Assembly: GCF_023100905.1 (NCBI RefSeq)
Contig: NZ_CP064686.1
Location: forward strand, 3,348,001-3,412,000
Source: Bradyrhizobium sp. 4
GTDB taxonomy: Bacteria > Pseudomonadota > Alphaproteobacteria > Rhizobiales > Xanthobacteraceae
Direction of reading: 5' to 3'
Length of the DNA stretch: 64,000 nt
In this document: piece by piece, positions 8,327 to 19,011 of the stretch
Numbering within the stretch: position 1 is the stretch's first letter
How the letters are laid out: every line of letters starts with the position of its first letter
Position numbers and translations under genes: made by a program
Notes under the pieces: model-generated
Database searches by the model: none
Told to the model about the DNA's origin: nothing
What the model saw: only the letters and a program-made list of their open reading frames with translations

Positions 8327-9823
8327 ATGCGTTCAGTCGGACATTTCATTGGTGGCAAGGAGGTCAAGGGCACCTCGGGCCGCACCGCCGACGTTTTCGA
8401 GCCGATGACGGGTGACGTCCAGGCCAAGGTGGCGCTGGCGTCCAAGGCCGAGGTCCGCGCCGCCGTGGAGAACGCCCGCGCCGCGCAGCCGGAATGGGCC
8501 GCGACCAACCCGCAGCGCCGCGCCCGCGTCATGATGAAGTTCGTCGAGCTGGTGCAGCGCGACTACGACAAGCTCGCCGAGTTGCTCGCCCGCGAGCATG
8601 GCAAGACCGTTCCGGACGCCAAGGGCGACATCCAGCGCGGCCTCGAAGTCGCGGAATTCGCCTGCGGCATCCCGCATCTGATGAAGGGCGAATACACCGA
8701 AGGCGCCGGCCCCGGCATCGACATCTACTCGATGCGCCAGGCGCTCGGCGTCGTCGCCGGCATCACGCCGTTCAATTTCCCGGCGATGATCCCGATGTGG
8801 AAGTTCGCTCCTGCGATTGCCTGCGGCAACGCCTTCATCCTGAAGCCGTCGGAGCGCGATCCCGGCGTGCCGATGATGCTCGCCGAGCTGATGATCGAGG
8901 CGGGCCTGCCGGCCGGCATCCTCAATGTCGTCAACGGCGACAAGGAAGCGGTCGACGCCATCCTCGACGATCCCGATATCAAGGCCGTCGGCTTCGTCGG
9001 CTCCACTCCGATCGCGCAATACATCTACGAGCGCGCAGCCCAAACCGGCAAGCGCTGCCAGTGTTTTGGCGGCGCCAAGAACCACGCCATCATCATGCCC
9101 GACGCCGACATGGACCAGGCGGTCGACGCACTGATCGGCGCCGGCTACGGTTCGGCCGGCGAACGCTGCATGGCGGTGTCCGTCGCGGTCCCCGTCGGCA
9201 AGTCCACTGCCGACCGCTTGATGGAAAAGCTGGTCCCGCGCGTCGAGTCGCTCAAGATCGGCACCTCGATCGATCCGTCCGCCGATTACGGTCCGCTGGT
9301 GACGCGCGAGGCGGTCGAGAAGGTCAAGGGCTATATCGACATCGGCATCAAGGAAGGTGCGACGCTCGCGGTCGACGGCCGCGGCTTCAAGATGCAGGGC
9401 TACGAGAACGGCTTCTATCTCGGCGGTTCGCTGTTCGACAACGTCACGAAGGACATGCGGATCTACAAGGAAGAGATTTTTGGTCCCGTGCTCTCGGTCG
9501 TGCGCGCGCACGATTACAAGGAAGCGCTGGCGCTGCCGTCGGAGCATGATTACGGCAACGGCGTTGCGATCTTCACCCGCGACGGCGATGCCGCGCGCGA
9601 CTTCGCGGCCAAGGTCAATGTCGGCATGGTCGGCATCAACGTGCCGATCCCGGTGCCGATCGCCTATTACACCTTCGGCGGCTGGAAGAAGTCGGGCTTC
9701 GGCGATCTCAACCAGCACGGCCCGGATTCGGTGCGCTTCTACACCAAGACCAAGACGGTGACCTCGCGCTGGCCGTCCGGCGTCAAGGAAGGCGCGGAGT
9801 TCTCGATCCCGCTGATGAAGTAA
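8327..9823 (+). CDS. mmsA: CoA-acylating methylmalonate-semialdehyde dehydrogenase
   Basis: Aldehyde dehydrogenase of 498 residues that converts methylmalonate semialdehyde (or malonate semialdehyde) to propionyl- or acetyl-CoA with NAD and CoA. The catalytic Cys281 lies in GERCMAVS and the oxyanion Asn150 in TPFNFPAM, both as in the MmsA family. AAGGAG nine bases before the ATG is a strong ribosome site. It is first in the valine degradation operon, followed by acyl-CoA dehydrogenase, 3-hydroxyisobutyryl-CoA hydrolase and mmsB. A palindromic repeat lies between it and the next gene. Confidence 0.95.
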   Translation: MRSVGHFIGGKEVKGTSGRTADVFEPMTGDVQAKVALASKAEVRAAVENARAAQPEWAATNPQRRARVMMKFVELVQRDYDKLAELLAREHGKTVPDAKGDIQRGLEVAEFACGIPHLMKGEYTEGAGPGIDIYSMRQALGVVAGITPFNFPAMIPMWKFAPAIACGNAFILKPSERDPGVPMMLAELMIEAGLPAGILNVVNGDKEAVDAILDDPDIKAVGFVGSTPIAQYIYERAAQTGKRCQCFGGAKNHAIIMPDADMDQAVDALIGAGYGSAGERCMAVSVAVPVGKSTADRLMEKLVPRVESLKIGTSIDPSADYGPLVTREAVEKVKGYIDIGIKEGATLAVDGRGFKMQGYENGFYLGGSLFDNVTKDMRIYKEEIFGPVLSVVRAHDYKEALALPSEHDYGNGVAIFTRDGDAARDFAAKVNVGMVGINVPIPVPIAYYTFGGWKKSGFGDLNQHGPDSVRFYTKTKTVTSRWPSGVKEGAEFSIPLMK

Positions 9824-9838
9824 GGCTGTAGCCCAGCC

Positions 9839-9922
9839 CGTCATTGCGAGCGTAGCGAAGCAATCCAGACTTTCTCCTCGGACCCACTGGATTGCTTCGT
9901 CGCTTCGCTCCTCGCAATGACG
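9839..9922. repeat. Palindromic repeat, family A, copy 1
   Basis: An 84-base inverted repeat starting CGTCATTGCGAG and ending CTCGCAATGACG, with an inner arm pair GAAGCAATCCAG and TGGATTGCTTCG. It sits inside the mms operon between mmsA and the acyl-CoA dehydrogenase. Three related copies occur at 28788, 32445 and 37664. Confidence 0.85.
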
Positions 9923-9942
9923 AGAACAGTGAGCAGCCCAAC

Positions 9943-11088
9943 ATGCAGTTCGCTCTGAACGAGGATCAGATCGCGGTTCGCGACATGGCGTTGGCGTTTG
10001 CGGCGGAAAAGATCGCGCCGCACGCGCTTCGTTGGGACGAGGAGAAGCATTTTCCCGTCGAGGTGATGCGCGAGGCAGCAGCGCTCGGCATGGGCGGCAT
10101 CTATATCCGCGACGATGTCGGCGGTTCCGCGATGTCGCGGTTCGATGCCGCGCTGATCTTCGAGGCGCTGGCAACGGGCTGTCCGACCACCTCGGCCTTC
10201 ATCTCCATCCACAACATGGCGTCCTGGATGATCGATGCCTACGGCAGCGACACCCAGCGCCACACCTGGCTGCCCAAGCTCTGCACCATGGAGCTGATCG
10301 CGAGCTACTGCCTCACCGAGCCCGGCGCCGGCTCGGACGCGGCAGCGCTCCGCACCCGCGCCGTGCACGACGGCGACCATTACGTGCTCAACGGCCAGAA
10401 GCAGTTCATCTCCGGCGCCGGCGGGACCGATCTGCTGGTCGCGATGGTCCGCACCGGTGGCGACGGTCCGGGCGGCATCTCGACGCTCGTGATCGACGGC
10501 AGGACTCCGGGCGTCTCTTTCGGCGCCAACGAGCGCAAGATGGGCTGGAACGCGCAGCCGACCCGCGCCGTGATCTTCGAGAACGCGCGCGTTCCGGTTG
10601 CCAATCGCTTGAGCGAGGAGGGCGTCGGCTTCAAGATCGCGATGGCGGGCCTCGACGGCGGGCGTCTCAACATCACGGCGTGCTCACTCGGCGGCGCGCA
10701 GACCGCGCTCGACAAGGCGCGCGCCTACATGAAGGAGCGCAAGGCCTTCGGAAAGCGCCTCGACGAATTCCAGGCGCTGCAATTCAAGCTCGCCGACATG
10801 GCGATCGAGCTCGAGGCCGCGCGCACCTTCCTGTGGCGCGCCGCCGCGGCGCTCGATCGGAAGGATCCCGACGCCACCATGCTCTGCGCGATGGCCAAAC
10901 GCTTCGGCACCGATGTCGGCTTCGAGGTCGCCAACCAGGCGCTCCAGCTTCATGGCGGCTACGGCTATCTCAGCGAATACGGCATCGAGAAGATCGTGCG
11001 AGATTTGCGCGTGCACCAGATTCTCGAAGGCACCAATGAAATCATGCGGCTGATCGTGGCGCGCAAATTGATCGAGGGCGCGCGATGA
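9943..11088 (+). CDS. Acyl-CoA dehydrogenase, probable isobutyryl-CoA dehydrogenase
   Basis: FAD flavoprotein of 381 residues that oxidises acyl-CoA to 2-enoyl-CoA and passes electrons to ETF. ASYCLTEPGAGSDAAAL is the first ACAD signature. The C-terminal LEGTNEIMR contains the position of the catalytic Glu in most family members. The start at 9943 gives the normal N-terminus; upstream codons come from the palindromic repeat. Its place between mmsA and the 3-hydroxyisobutyryl-CoA hydrolase points to isobutyryl-CoA as substrate. Its stop overlaps the next start by four bases. Confidence 0.9.
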   Translation: MQFALNEDQIAVRDMALAFAAEKIAPHALRWDEEKHFPVEVMREAAALGMGGIYIRDDVGGSAMSRFDAALIFEALATGCPTTSAFISIHNMASWMIDAYGSDTQRHTWLPKLCTMELIASYCLTEPGAGSDAAALRTRAVHDGDHYVLNGQKQFISGAGGTDLLVAMVRTGGDGPGGISTLVIDGRTPGVSFGANERKMGWNAQPTRAVIFENARVPVANRLSEEGVGFKIAMAGLDGGRLNITACSLGGAQTALDKARAYMKERKAFGKRLDEFQALQFKLADMAIELEAARTFLWRAAAALDRKDPDATMLCAMAKRFGTDVGFEVANQALQLHGGYGYLSEYGIEKIVRDLRVHQILEGTNEIMRLIVARKLIEGAR

Positions 11089-12152
11089 GTGGAGTGGAGG
11101 AGGGCGATCTGGTCGCACGGGTCGAGGGCTCGGCCGGCATTATCAGGCTCAACCGCCCGAAGGCGATCAACGCCGTCACGCTGGAGATGTTTCGCGACAT
11201 CGACAGGGCGCTCGACCGTTTTCAGACCGATCCAGCCGTTGCCGTGATCGTGCTGGAAGGTGCCGGCGAGCGCGGCCTGTGTGCCGGCGGCGACATCCGT
11301 GCGCTCTGGGAGAGTTCGAAGATCGACGGCGATCTCGGCAAGATCCTGTGGCGGGAAGAGTACATCCTCAACGCGCGGATCAAGAAATTCCCAAAACCCT
11401 ATGTCGCCTTCATGGACGGCATCGTGATGGGCGGCGGCGTCGGGCTTTCGGCACATGCGAGCCATCGAATCGTGACCGATCGCACCAGGCTCGCGATGCC
11501 CGAGGTCGGGCTTGGCTTCTTCCCTGACGTCGGCGGCACCTGGCTGTTGTCACGCTCGCCGGGCGAGATCGGCACTTATTTCGGCCTGACCGGCCAGACC
11601 ATGAACGGCCCCGATGCGATCCACGCCAGGTTTGCCGATGCAGTGGTGCCGGCAGCCAAATGGCCGGAATTGCGGGAAGCGCTGACCAAGGTTCGCCAAG
11701 GCGTCACAGCGGCCGATGTCAGTAAGCTCATCAACGGCTTCGCGACCGGGGAGACCGCTGGGCCGGTCGCCGCGAAGGAGCCGGCGATCGACGCACTGTT
11801 CGGCTTCGACCGCATGGAAGACATTTTTGCCGCGCTCAAGCGCGACGGTTCCGAGTTCGCGCTGGCGACATTGAAGACGCTCAACGAAAAATCGCCGCGC
11901 GGCATGGTGGTGACGCTCAAGCTGCTGCGGCTCGCGCGCACCGCGTCGAGCCTGGGAGAATGCCTGGTGCGCGAATATCGGGCTGCGTTGGAAGTCTTCC
12001 GCAGCGACGACTTTCGCGAAGGCGTGCGCGCCGCCGTGATCGACAAGGACCGCAATCCGACCTGGTCGCCGTCGCGGATCGAGGACGTCACGCCGGACAT
12101 GCTTGCGCACTATCTCGCCGAGATCGGCGCCGACGAATTGAAGTTCAACTAA
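11085..12152 (+). CDS. 3-hydroxyisobutyryl-CoA hydrolase (enoyl-CoA hydratase/isomerase family)
   Basis: Crotonase-superfamily hydrolase of 355 residues, longer than hydratases, matching the HIBCH branch. GLCAGGDIRALWE and MDGIVMGGGVGLSAHASHRI form the oxyanion hole, and AMPEVGLGFFPDVGG carries the catalytic acidic residues of the hydrolase. It frees 3-hydroxyisobutyrate from its CoA ester in valine breakdown. ATGA overlap with the acyl-CoA dehydrogenase implies coupled translation; mmsB follows after 30 bases and would oxidise the product. Confidence 0.9.
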   Translation: MSGVEEGDLVARVEGSAGIIRLNRPKAINAVTLEMFRDIDRALDRFQTDPAVAVIVLEGAGERGLCAGGDIRALWESSKIDGDLGKILWREEYILNARIKKFPKPYVAFMDGIVMGGGVGLSAHASHRIVTDRTRLAMPEVGLGFFPDVGGTWLLSRSPGEIGTYFGLTGQTMNGPDAIHARFADAVVPAAKWPELREALTKVRQGVTAADVSKLINGFATGETAGPVAAKEPAIDALFGFDRMEDIFAALKRDGSEFALATLKTLNEKSPRGMVVTLKLLRLARTASSLGECLVREYRAALEVFRSDDFREGVRAAVIDKDRNPTWSPSRIEDVTPDMLAHYLAEIGADELKFN

Positions 12153-12182
12153 TCAACGAAACGTTCAGCGGAGGAAACCAAG

Positions 12183-13072
12183 ATGGCCACGATCGCATTC
12201 ATCGGTCTCGGCAACATGGGCGGCCCCATGGCCGCCAATCTGGTCAAGGCCGGCCACAAGGTCGTCGCTTTCGACCTCGCCGAGGCCTCCCGCAACCAGG
12301 CCAAGGCCGACGGTGCCGGCATCGCCGAGAGCGCCGCGGGCGCGGTGAAAGACGCCGATGTCGTTGTCACCATGCTGCCGGCCGGCAAGCATGTGCTCGG
12401 CGTGTGGGGCGAGGTCGTTCCTGTCATGACCAAGGGCGCGCTGATCATCGACTCCTCCACCATCGACGTCGAGAGCGCGCGGCATGCGCATGCGCTCGCG
12501 GCCAAGCACGGCGTGCTTTCGGTCGATGCGCCGGTCTCCGGCGGCACCGGGGGTGCCAAGGGTGCGACGCTCACCTTCATGTGTGGCGGCGAGGACAAGG
12601 CGTTCGCAGCGGCAAAGCCCGTGCTGGAGAACATGGGCAAGAAGATCGTGCATTGCGGTGGTGCCGGCGCGGGCCAAGCCGCAAAAATCTGCAACAACAT
12701 GATCCTCGGCATTTCCATGATCGCGGTGAGCGAGGCGTTCGCGCTGGCTGAGAAGCTCGGGCTCTCGCATCAGGCGCTGTTCGACGTCGCCTCGACCTCG
12801 TCGGGCCAGTGCTGGTCGCTGACGACCTATTGCCCGGTGCCCGGGCCGGTGCCGACCTCGCCCGCCAACAACGATTACAAGCCGGGCTTTGCCTCGGCGC
12901 TGATGGTGAAGGATTTGACGCTGGCGCAGGACGCCGCCAAGGCCGCGGGCGCGGCAACGCCGCTCGGCAAACATGCGCAGGAGATCTATCAGTCATTCGA
13001 CGCAGCCGGCCAGGGCGGGGTGGATTTTTCCGGAATTATCAAGCACGTTAGGGGGCTGGCCGGGAAAGCTTG

Positions 13073-13073
<1 letters not shown>
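12183..13073 (+). CDS. mmsB: 3-hydroxyisobutyrate dehydrogenase
   Basis: NAD-dependent beta-hydroxyacid dehydrogenase of 296 residues that makes methylmalonate semialdehyde, the MmsA substrate. IAFIGLGNMGGPMAANL is the Rossmann motif, DAPVSGGTGGAKGATL the substrate loop, and Lys168 in GAGQAAKICNN the catalytic lysine. GGAGG precedes the ATG. Its stop overlaps the next start by one base (TGATG), so the acyl-CoA synthetase is probably co-translated. Confidence 0.95.
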
Positions 13074-14791
<1,718 letters not shown>

Positions 14792-15271
14792 GTGAACGAA
14801 GTCTGGAAGAAGCCGCCGATTTCCTTGAACGCCTATCAGGCTATGGTCGGCAAGGAGATCGGCGTGTCGTCGTGGCACTTGGTCGATCAGCCCCGCATCG
14901 ACACCTATGCCGACGTGATCGAGGATCACCAGTTCATTCACGTCGATCCGGAGCGTGCGAAGAAGGAGACGGCGTTCGGCACCACCATCGCGCACGGTTT
15001 CCTGACGATGTCGCTGCTGTCGATCATGTCCTACGAGGTGATGCCCGTTATCGCGGGCACCACGATGGGGGTCAATTACGGTTTCGACAAGCTGCGTTTC
15101 ATCTCGCCGGTGCGCTCGGGCAAGCGCGTTCGCGGCCGTTTCGTGCTGGCGGAAGCCAAGCTGCGCAAGCCGAATGAATTGCAGTCGCGCACCAATGTCA
15201 CCGTGGAGATCGAAGGCGAGGACAAGCCCGCGCTGGTTGCTGATTGGTTGGGGTTGATCTATTTCGCCTGA
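14792..15271 (+). CDS. MaoC-family (R)-hydratase
   Basis: Single hot-dog-domain protein of 159 residues that should hydrate trans-2-enoyl-CoA to the (R)-3-hydroxy form. The hydratase signature is visible: YADVIEDHQFIHVDPERA with the Asp/His pair, then FGTTIAHGFLTMSLLS. It starts with GTG directly after the stop of the acyl-CoA synthetase, so the two genes are coupled. The SDR downstream could oxidise the product. Confidence 0.9.
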   Translation: MNEVWKKPPISLNAYQAMVGKEIGVSSWHLVDQPRIDTYADVIEDHQFIHVDPERAKKETAFGTTIAHGFLTMSLLSIMSYEVMPVIAGTTMGVNYGFDKLRFISPVRSGKRVRGRFVLAEAKLRKPNELQSRTNVTVEIEGEDKPALVADWLGLIYFA

Positions 15272-15281
15272 CGCTGGCCGT

Positions 15282-15540
15282 CGTTGCCGGGCTTGACCCG
15301 GCAACCCATCGCTGCTCAAAAGCTGTCCAAATCGGTGGACTCGAACCCTCTCCCCTTGTGGGAGAGGGTGCCCCGCGGAACGCGAGGCGGGTGAGGGGTT
15401 TCTCTCCGCGAGCACATCCGTTGCGACAGACCCCTTATCCGGCGCCGTAGCCAACGCTACGCGTTGGCGTTTTAACTGGGAACGGCGGCCGTTGGCCGCC
15501 TATGCCACCTTCTCCCACAAGGGGAGAAGGAAGAAGAAGC
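15282..15540. repeat. Composite palindromic repeat region
   Basis: A truncated element with the arms TTGCCGGGCTTGACCCGGCAA comes first in spaced form (15283-15305). A larger inverted repeat follows: CCCTCTCCCCTTGTGGGAGA near 15346 and TTCTCCCACAAGGGGAGAAG near 15511. The segment between MaoC and the SDR holds no gene. The phrase GTGGACTCGAACCCT inside looks tRNA-like but belongs to the repeat. Confidence 0.6.
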
Positions 15541-15553
15541 AGGAACTGCACTC

Positions 15554-16471
15554 ATGGCAATCAGGTTCGACGGACGCGTCGCCATCGTCACCGGCGCGGG
15601 CAATGGTCTGGGGCGCGCGCATGCGCTGGGATTGGGGAGCCGCGGCGCCAAAGTCGTGGTCAACGATTTCGGCGGCGCGCGCGATGGCAGCGGCGGTTCG
15701 CTGTCGCCGGCGGAAGCCGTGGTCGAGGAGATCCGTAAAGCGGGCGGCATCGCCATGGCCGACGGCGCCGACGTCTCCAATTTCGAGCAGGTCACGGCGA
15801 TGGTTGAACGCGCCACCAAGGAGTGGGGCAGCGTGGACCTCTTGTGTGCCAATGCCGGCATTTTGCGCGACAAGTCGTTCGGCAAGATGGAAGCGGCCGA
15901 TTTCCAGAAGGTGCTCGACGTGCACCTCGTCGGTACCTTCTATTGCTGCAAGGCGGTCTGGGCCGGCATGCGCGATCGCAATTATGGTCGCATCGTGCTG
16001 ACGACGTCGTCCTCCGGCCTCTACGGTAATTTCGGCCAGGCCAATTACGGTGCGGCCAAATCCGCCATGGTCGGCCTGATGAACGTGCTGGCCGAAGAGG
16101 GCCGCAAGGCCGACATCCGGGTCAACATCATTTCGCCGACGGCGGCAACCCGCATGACGGAAGAGCTGCTGCCGCCGCAGGCGTTGCAATTGATGAAGCC
16201 GAACGCGATCACGCCCGCGGTCGAGTACATGCTGAGCGAGGATGCGCCGACGCGCACCATCATGGGCGCTGGCGCCGGCTCGTTCGCGGTGATCAAGATC
16301 GTCGAGAGCGAAGGCATCAACCTGCCGGAGTCCGAGTGGACGCCGGACGCGGTCGCGGCGCATTTCGCCGAGATCAGCGACATGTCGAAGGCGAAGGCGC
16401 TGCAGGGGGCTTTCGAGCAGACGCAGAAATACGTAGCGCAGGCCGCTGCGCGCGCCGGGGTGAAACTCTGA
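15554..16471 (+). CDS. SDR family 3-hydroxyacyl-CoA dehydrogenase (HSD17B4-like)
   Basis: Short-chain dehydrogenase of 305 residues, longer than the usual 250. TGAGNGLGRAHALGLGSRGA is the NAD-binding motif and NDFGGARDGSGGS follows, as in the dehydrogenase domain of peroxisomal multifunctional enzyme 2. NAGI, the catalytic Ser in TTSSSGLYG and YGAAK complete the active site. It would oxidise (R)-3-hydroxyacyl-CoA, the expected MaoC product. Its stop overlaps the likely CTG start of the flavoprotein gene. Confidence 0.88.
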   Translation: MAIRFDGRVAIVTGAGNGLGRAHALGLGSRGAKVVVNDFGGARDGSGGSLSPAEAVVEEIRKAGGIAMADGADVSNFEQVTAMVERATKEWGSVDLLCANAGILRDKSFGKMEAADFQKVLDVHLVGTFYCCKAVWAGMRDRNYGRIVLTTSSSGLYGNFGQANYGAAKSAMVGLMNVLAEEGRKADIRVNIISPTAATRMTEELLPPQALQLMKPNAITPAVEYMLSEDAPTRTIMGAGAGSFAVIKIVESEGINLPESEWTPDAVAAHFAEISDMSKAKALQGAFEQTQKYVAQAAARAGVKL

Positions 16472-17694
16472 CAGCCGTCGCCGTCATTGGCGCCGGCCCT
16501 GCCGGGTTGATGGCGGCCGAGGTGCTCGCGCAGGGCGGTGCTCGCGTCACGATCCATGACGGGATGCCGTCCGCGGGCCGCAAATTTCTGATGGCCGGCC
16601 GCGGCGGGCTCAATCTCACCCATAGCGAACCGCTGCCGCAGTTCATGGCGCGCTACCGGGAGGCGGCGCCGAAACTGCAAGCAGCGATCGAAACGTTTCC
16701 GCCTGACGCGCTGCGCGCCTGGAGCGAGGCGCTGGGCGAGCCGACTTTTGTCGGCACCAGCGGGCGTGTGTTTCCGAAAGCGTTCAAGGCATCGCCCTTG
16801 CTGCGGGCCTGGCTGCGACAGCTCGATGCCGCCGGCGTGCGCTTTGCGTTTCGCCAGCGCTGGATGGGCTGGGACGGGGACGGACGACTGGTCTTTGACA
16901 CACCCGGCGGCGACACCACCATCGCCGCGGACGCCACGGTGCTGGCACTCGGCGGCGCCAGCTGGCCGCGACTGGGCTCCGATGGCGGCTGGACGACGAT
17001 CCTGGCCGACAAAGGCGTTGCGATCTCGCCGCTGCGGCCGGCGAACTCCGGCTTCACAGTCGCATGGTCCGAAATCTTCCGCACGCGCTTCGAAGGCCAG
17101 CCGCTCAAGGGCATTACGCTGTCCTTCGGCCCACACCGGGCGCGCGGCGAGGTCATGATCACAAGGGGCGGAATCGAGGGCGGGGCGATCTATGCGTTGT
17201 CGGCCGAACTGCGCGAGGCGATCGCGGCGAGCGGCGAAGCGGTCCTGCACGTCACCTTGCGGCCGGATGTCGAGCATGGCGAACTCGTCAAGCGCCTGTC
17301 CGCCTCGCGCGGCAAGCAATCCTTCTCCAACTTCCTGCGCAAGGCTGCGCAGCTGTCGCCGGTCGCGGTCGGGCTGCTGCAGGAGGTCACCATCGGTGCT
17401 GGCCAGTCGTTGCCGGCAATGTCGGCTGAACAATTGGCGGAGCTCATCAACGCCGTGCCGATCAAGCTCATAGGCGTCGCGTCGATCGCGCGCGCGATCT
17501 CCAGCGCCGGCGGGATATCGTTCGACGAGCTCGACTCGGACTTCATGATCCGCAAGCTGCCGGGCGTCTTCGCAGCCGGTGAGATGCTGGACTGGGAGGC
17601 GCCGACGGGGGGCTATTTGCTCCAGGCCTCGTTCGCGACGGGAGCGGCGGCGGGTAGGGGTGTGTTACGACGGCTCGCCCAATCGTCGCCCTGA
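16468..17694 (+). CDS. HI0933/TIGR03862-type NAD(P)/FAD-dependent oxidoreductase
   Basis: Flavoprotein of about 408 residues. AVIGAGPAGLMAAEVLAQGG is the FAD dinucleotide-binding motif, GRKFLMAGRGGLNLTHSE is typical of the HI0933 family, and the C-terminal GVFAAGEMLDWEAPTGGYLL closes the FAD site. Function in vivo is unknown. No ATG, GTG or TTG lies at the expected N-terminus; CTG at 16468 overlaps the SDR stop (CTGA) with GGGG upstream and is the best start. A GTG at 16336 would overlap the SDR by 136 bases and add a low-complexity tail. Confidence 0.8.
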   Translation: MTAVAVIGAGPAGLMAAEVLAQGGARVTIHDGMPSAGRKFLMAGRGGLNLTHSEPLPQFMARYREAAPKLQAAIETFPPDALRAWSEALGEPTFVGTSGRVFPKAFKASPLLRAWLRQLDAAGVRFAFRQRWMGWDGDGRLVFDTPGGDTTIAADATVLALGGASWPRLGSDGGWTTILADKGVAISPLRPANSGFTVAWSEIFRTRFEGQPLKGITLSFGPHRARGEVMITRGGIEGGAIYALSAELREAIAASGEAVLHVTLRPDVEHGELVKRLSASRGKQSFSNFLRKAAQLSPVAVGLLQEVTIGAGQSLPAMSAEQLAELINAVPIKLIGVASIARAISSAGGISFDELDSDFMIRKLPGVFAAGEMLDWEAPTGGYLLQASFATGAAAGRGVLRRLAQSSP

Positions 17695-17702
17695 CTATCC
17701 CA

Positions 17703-18920
17703 TCATGACGTTCCGGTCCGGGTTGTGAGATCCGTGAGGAGGCCGAGCACGCCGAAGCTGGCCGCCACTGCGCAGACCATGGTCCAGCCGCCAAAACTCC
17801 AGGCCAGCGATGCCGCCGCCGCGCCGACGCCACCGCCGATAAAGAACAGCGCGACGAACAGGCCGTTCATGCGACCGCGGGCCTCGGGGCGCAACAGATT
17901 GATCGCGCGGCGGCCCAGCGTCTGGTCGGTGGTGATGCCGACGTCGAGCAGGATCGTGCCGAGGCTCAGTACCAGCAGGCTGGTGATCTGGGAGTCCAGC
18001 ATGCCCGCCCAGGCGCAGAGCGCGAGCGAGCCGATGATGAGCAGATGGGAGGCAAAGAACATCGGCCGCGCCCGGCCCTTGTCGCCCCAGCGGCCAGCCA
18101 TTGGTGTCGCCGCGGCGCCCGCTACGCCGATCAGTGCAAAAGCGGCAACTCCCTTGGCGTCGAGGTCGATCGGCGCCTCCGGCAGCCGCAGCGCGACCGC
18201 CGACCAGAACGCCGTGAAGGAGGCCATGACAAGCGACGCGGTCCAGGCCCGCACGCGCAGCACCGGCTCTTCGCGCAGCAGTCTTGGAAAGGACAGCAGC
18301 AATTCGGCGTAGCTCGCGCGTCCCGTCGGTCGAAGGGTCGGAAGGTAACGGGCAAGTGCGCCGGCAAGCAGAGCCATCAAAGCGGCCGAGACGACATAGT
18401 AGGCACGCCAGCTCCAGAGATCGGCGATCAGGCTCGCCGCAGGTCGTGACAGCAGGATGCCGATCATCAATCCGCCCATCACCTCGCCGATGGCCTGGCC
18501 GCGGCGATCCGGTGCCACCATGGATGCGACCAGCGGAACCATCATCTGGATCGCCGCGCAGCAGGCGCCGAGGATGAAGGTGGCGAGCAGCAGGAGCGAG
18601 GGCGTCGGCGCGAGCGCCGTCGCGAGAGCGGCGAGGATCGCGCAGCCGAGGGTGCGGAGGATGACAAGCCGGTTCTCGACCAGATCGACCAGAGGTACGA
18701 GCAGCAGCAGGCCGAGTGCGTAGCCCAGCAAGGTCAGCGTGCTGATCAGCCCCGCCTGCCACGCGGGCATCGACATTGACCGGCCGATCAAGCCGAGCAG
18801 GATCTGCGGCGCGAACAAATTGGTGACGACGACACCGGCGGTGATCGCGCCGAGCCAGATCAGCGGCCGCTCGGCGAGCTGGTTTCGGGACGCAGGCCTG
18901 GTGGTTTCGGAGACAGTCAT
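17703..18920 (-). CDS. MFS transporter
   Basis: Membrane carrier of 405 residues with about 12 predicted helices. LLGYALGLLLLVPLVDLVENR is the helix 2-3 region and PMAGRWGDKGRARP the equivalent loop of the second half. It belongs to the drug/metabolite exporter type of MFS. It converges on the flavoprotein gene and diverges from a LysR gene (91 bases between), which probably controls it. The substrate is not known. Confidence 0.88.
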   Translation of the reverse strand: MTVSETTRPASRNQLAERPLIWLGAITAGVVVTNLFAPQILLGLIGRSMSMPAWQAGLISTLTLLGYALGLLLLVPLVDLVENRLVILRTLGCAILAALATALAPTPSLLLLATFILGACCAAIQMMVPLVASMVAPDRRGQAIGEVMGGLMIGILLSRPAASLIADLWSWRAYYVVSAALMALLAGALARYLPTLRPTGRASYAELLLSFPRLLREEPVLRVRAWTASLVMASFTAFWSAVALRLPEAPIDLDAKGVAAFALIGVAGAAATPMAGRWGDKGRARPMFFASHLLIIGSLALCAWAGMLDSQITSLLVLSLGTILLDVGITTDQTLGRRAINLLRPEARGRMNGLFVALFFIGGGVGAAAASLAWSFGGWTMVCAVAASFGVLGLLTDLTTRTGTS

Positions 18921-19011
18921 GGGACCTCGCAGCTGTGGCGCGGGACCCTTTAAGCGGGGGCATCAATATGCTACAATTCAAATAAGACTATAAAGAATAT
19001 GCGAGTTTGTT

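Noticed and set aside
15330..15350. tRNA-like string GTGGACTCGAACCCT
   Set aside because: It cannot be extended to a cloverleaf on either strand and is part of a palindromic repeat.
16336..16467. GTG start for the flavoprotein gene
   Set aside because: It would overlap the SDR by 136 bases and add an Arg/Gly-rich tail ahead of the FAD motif.
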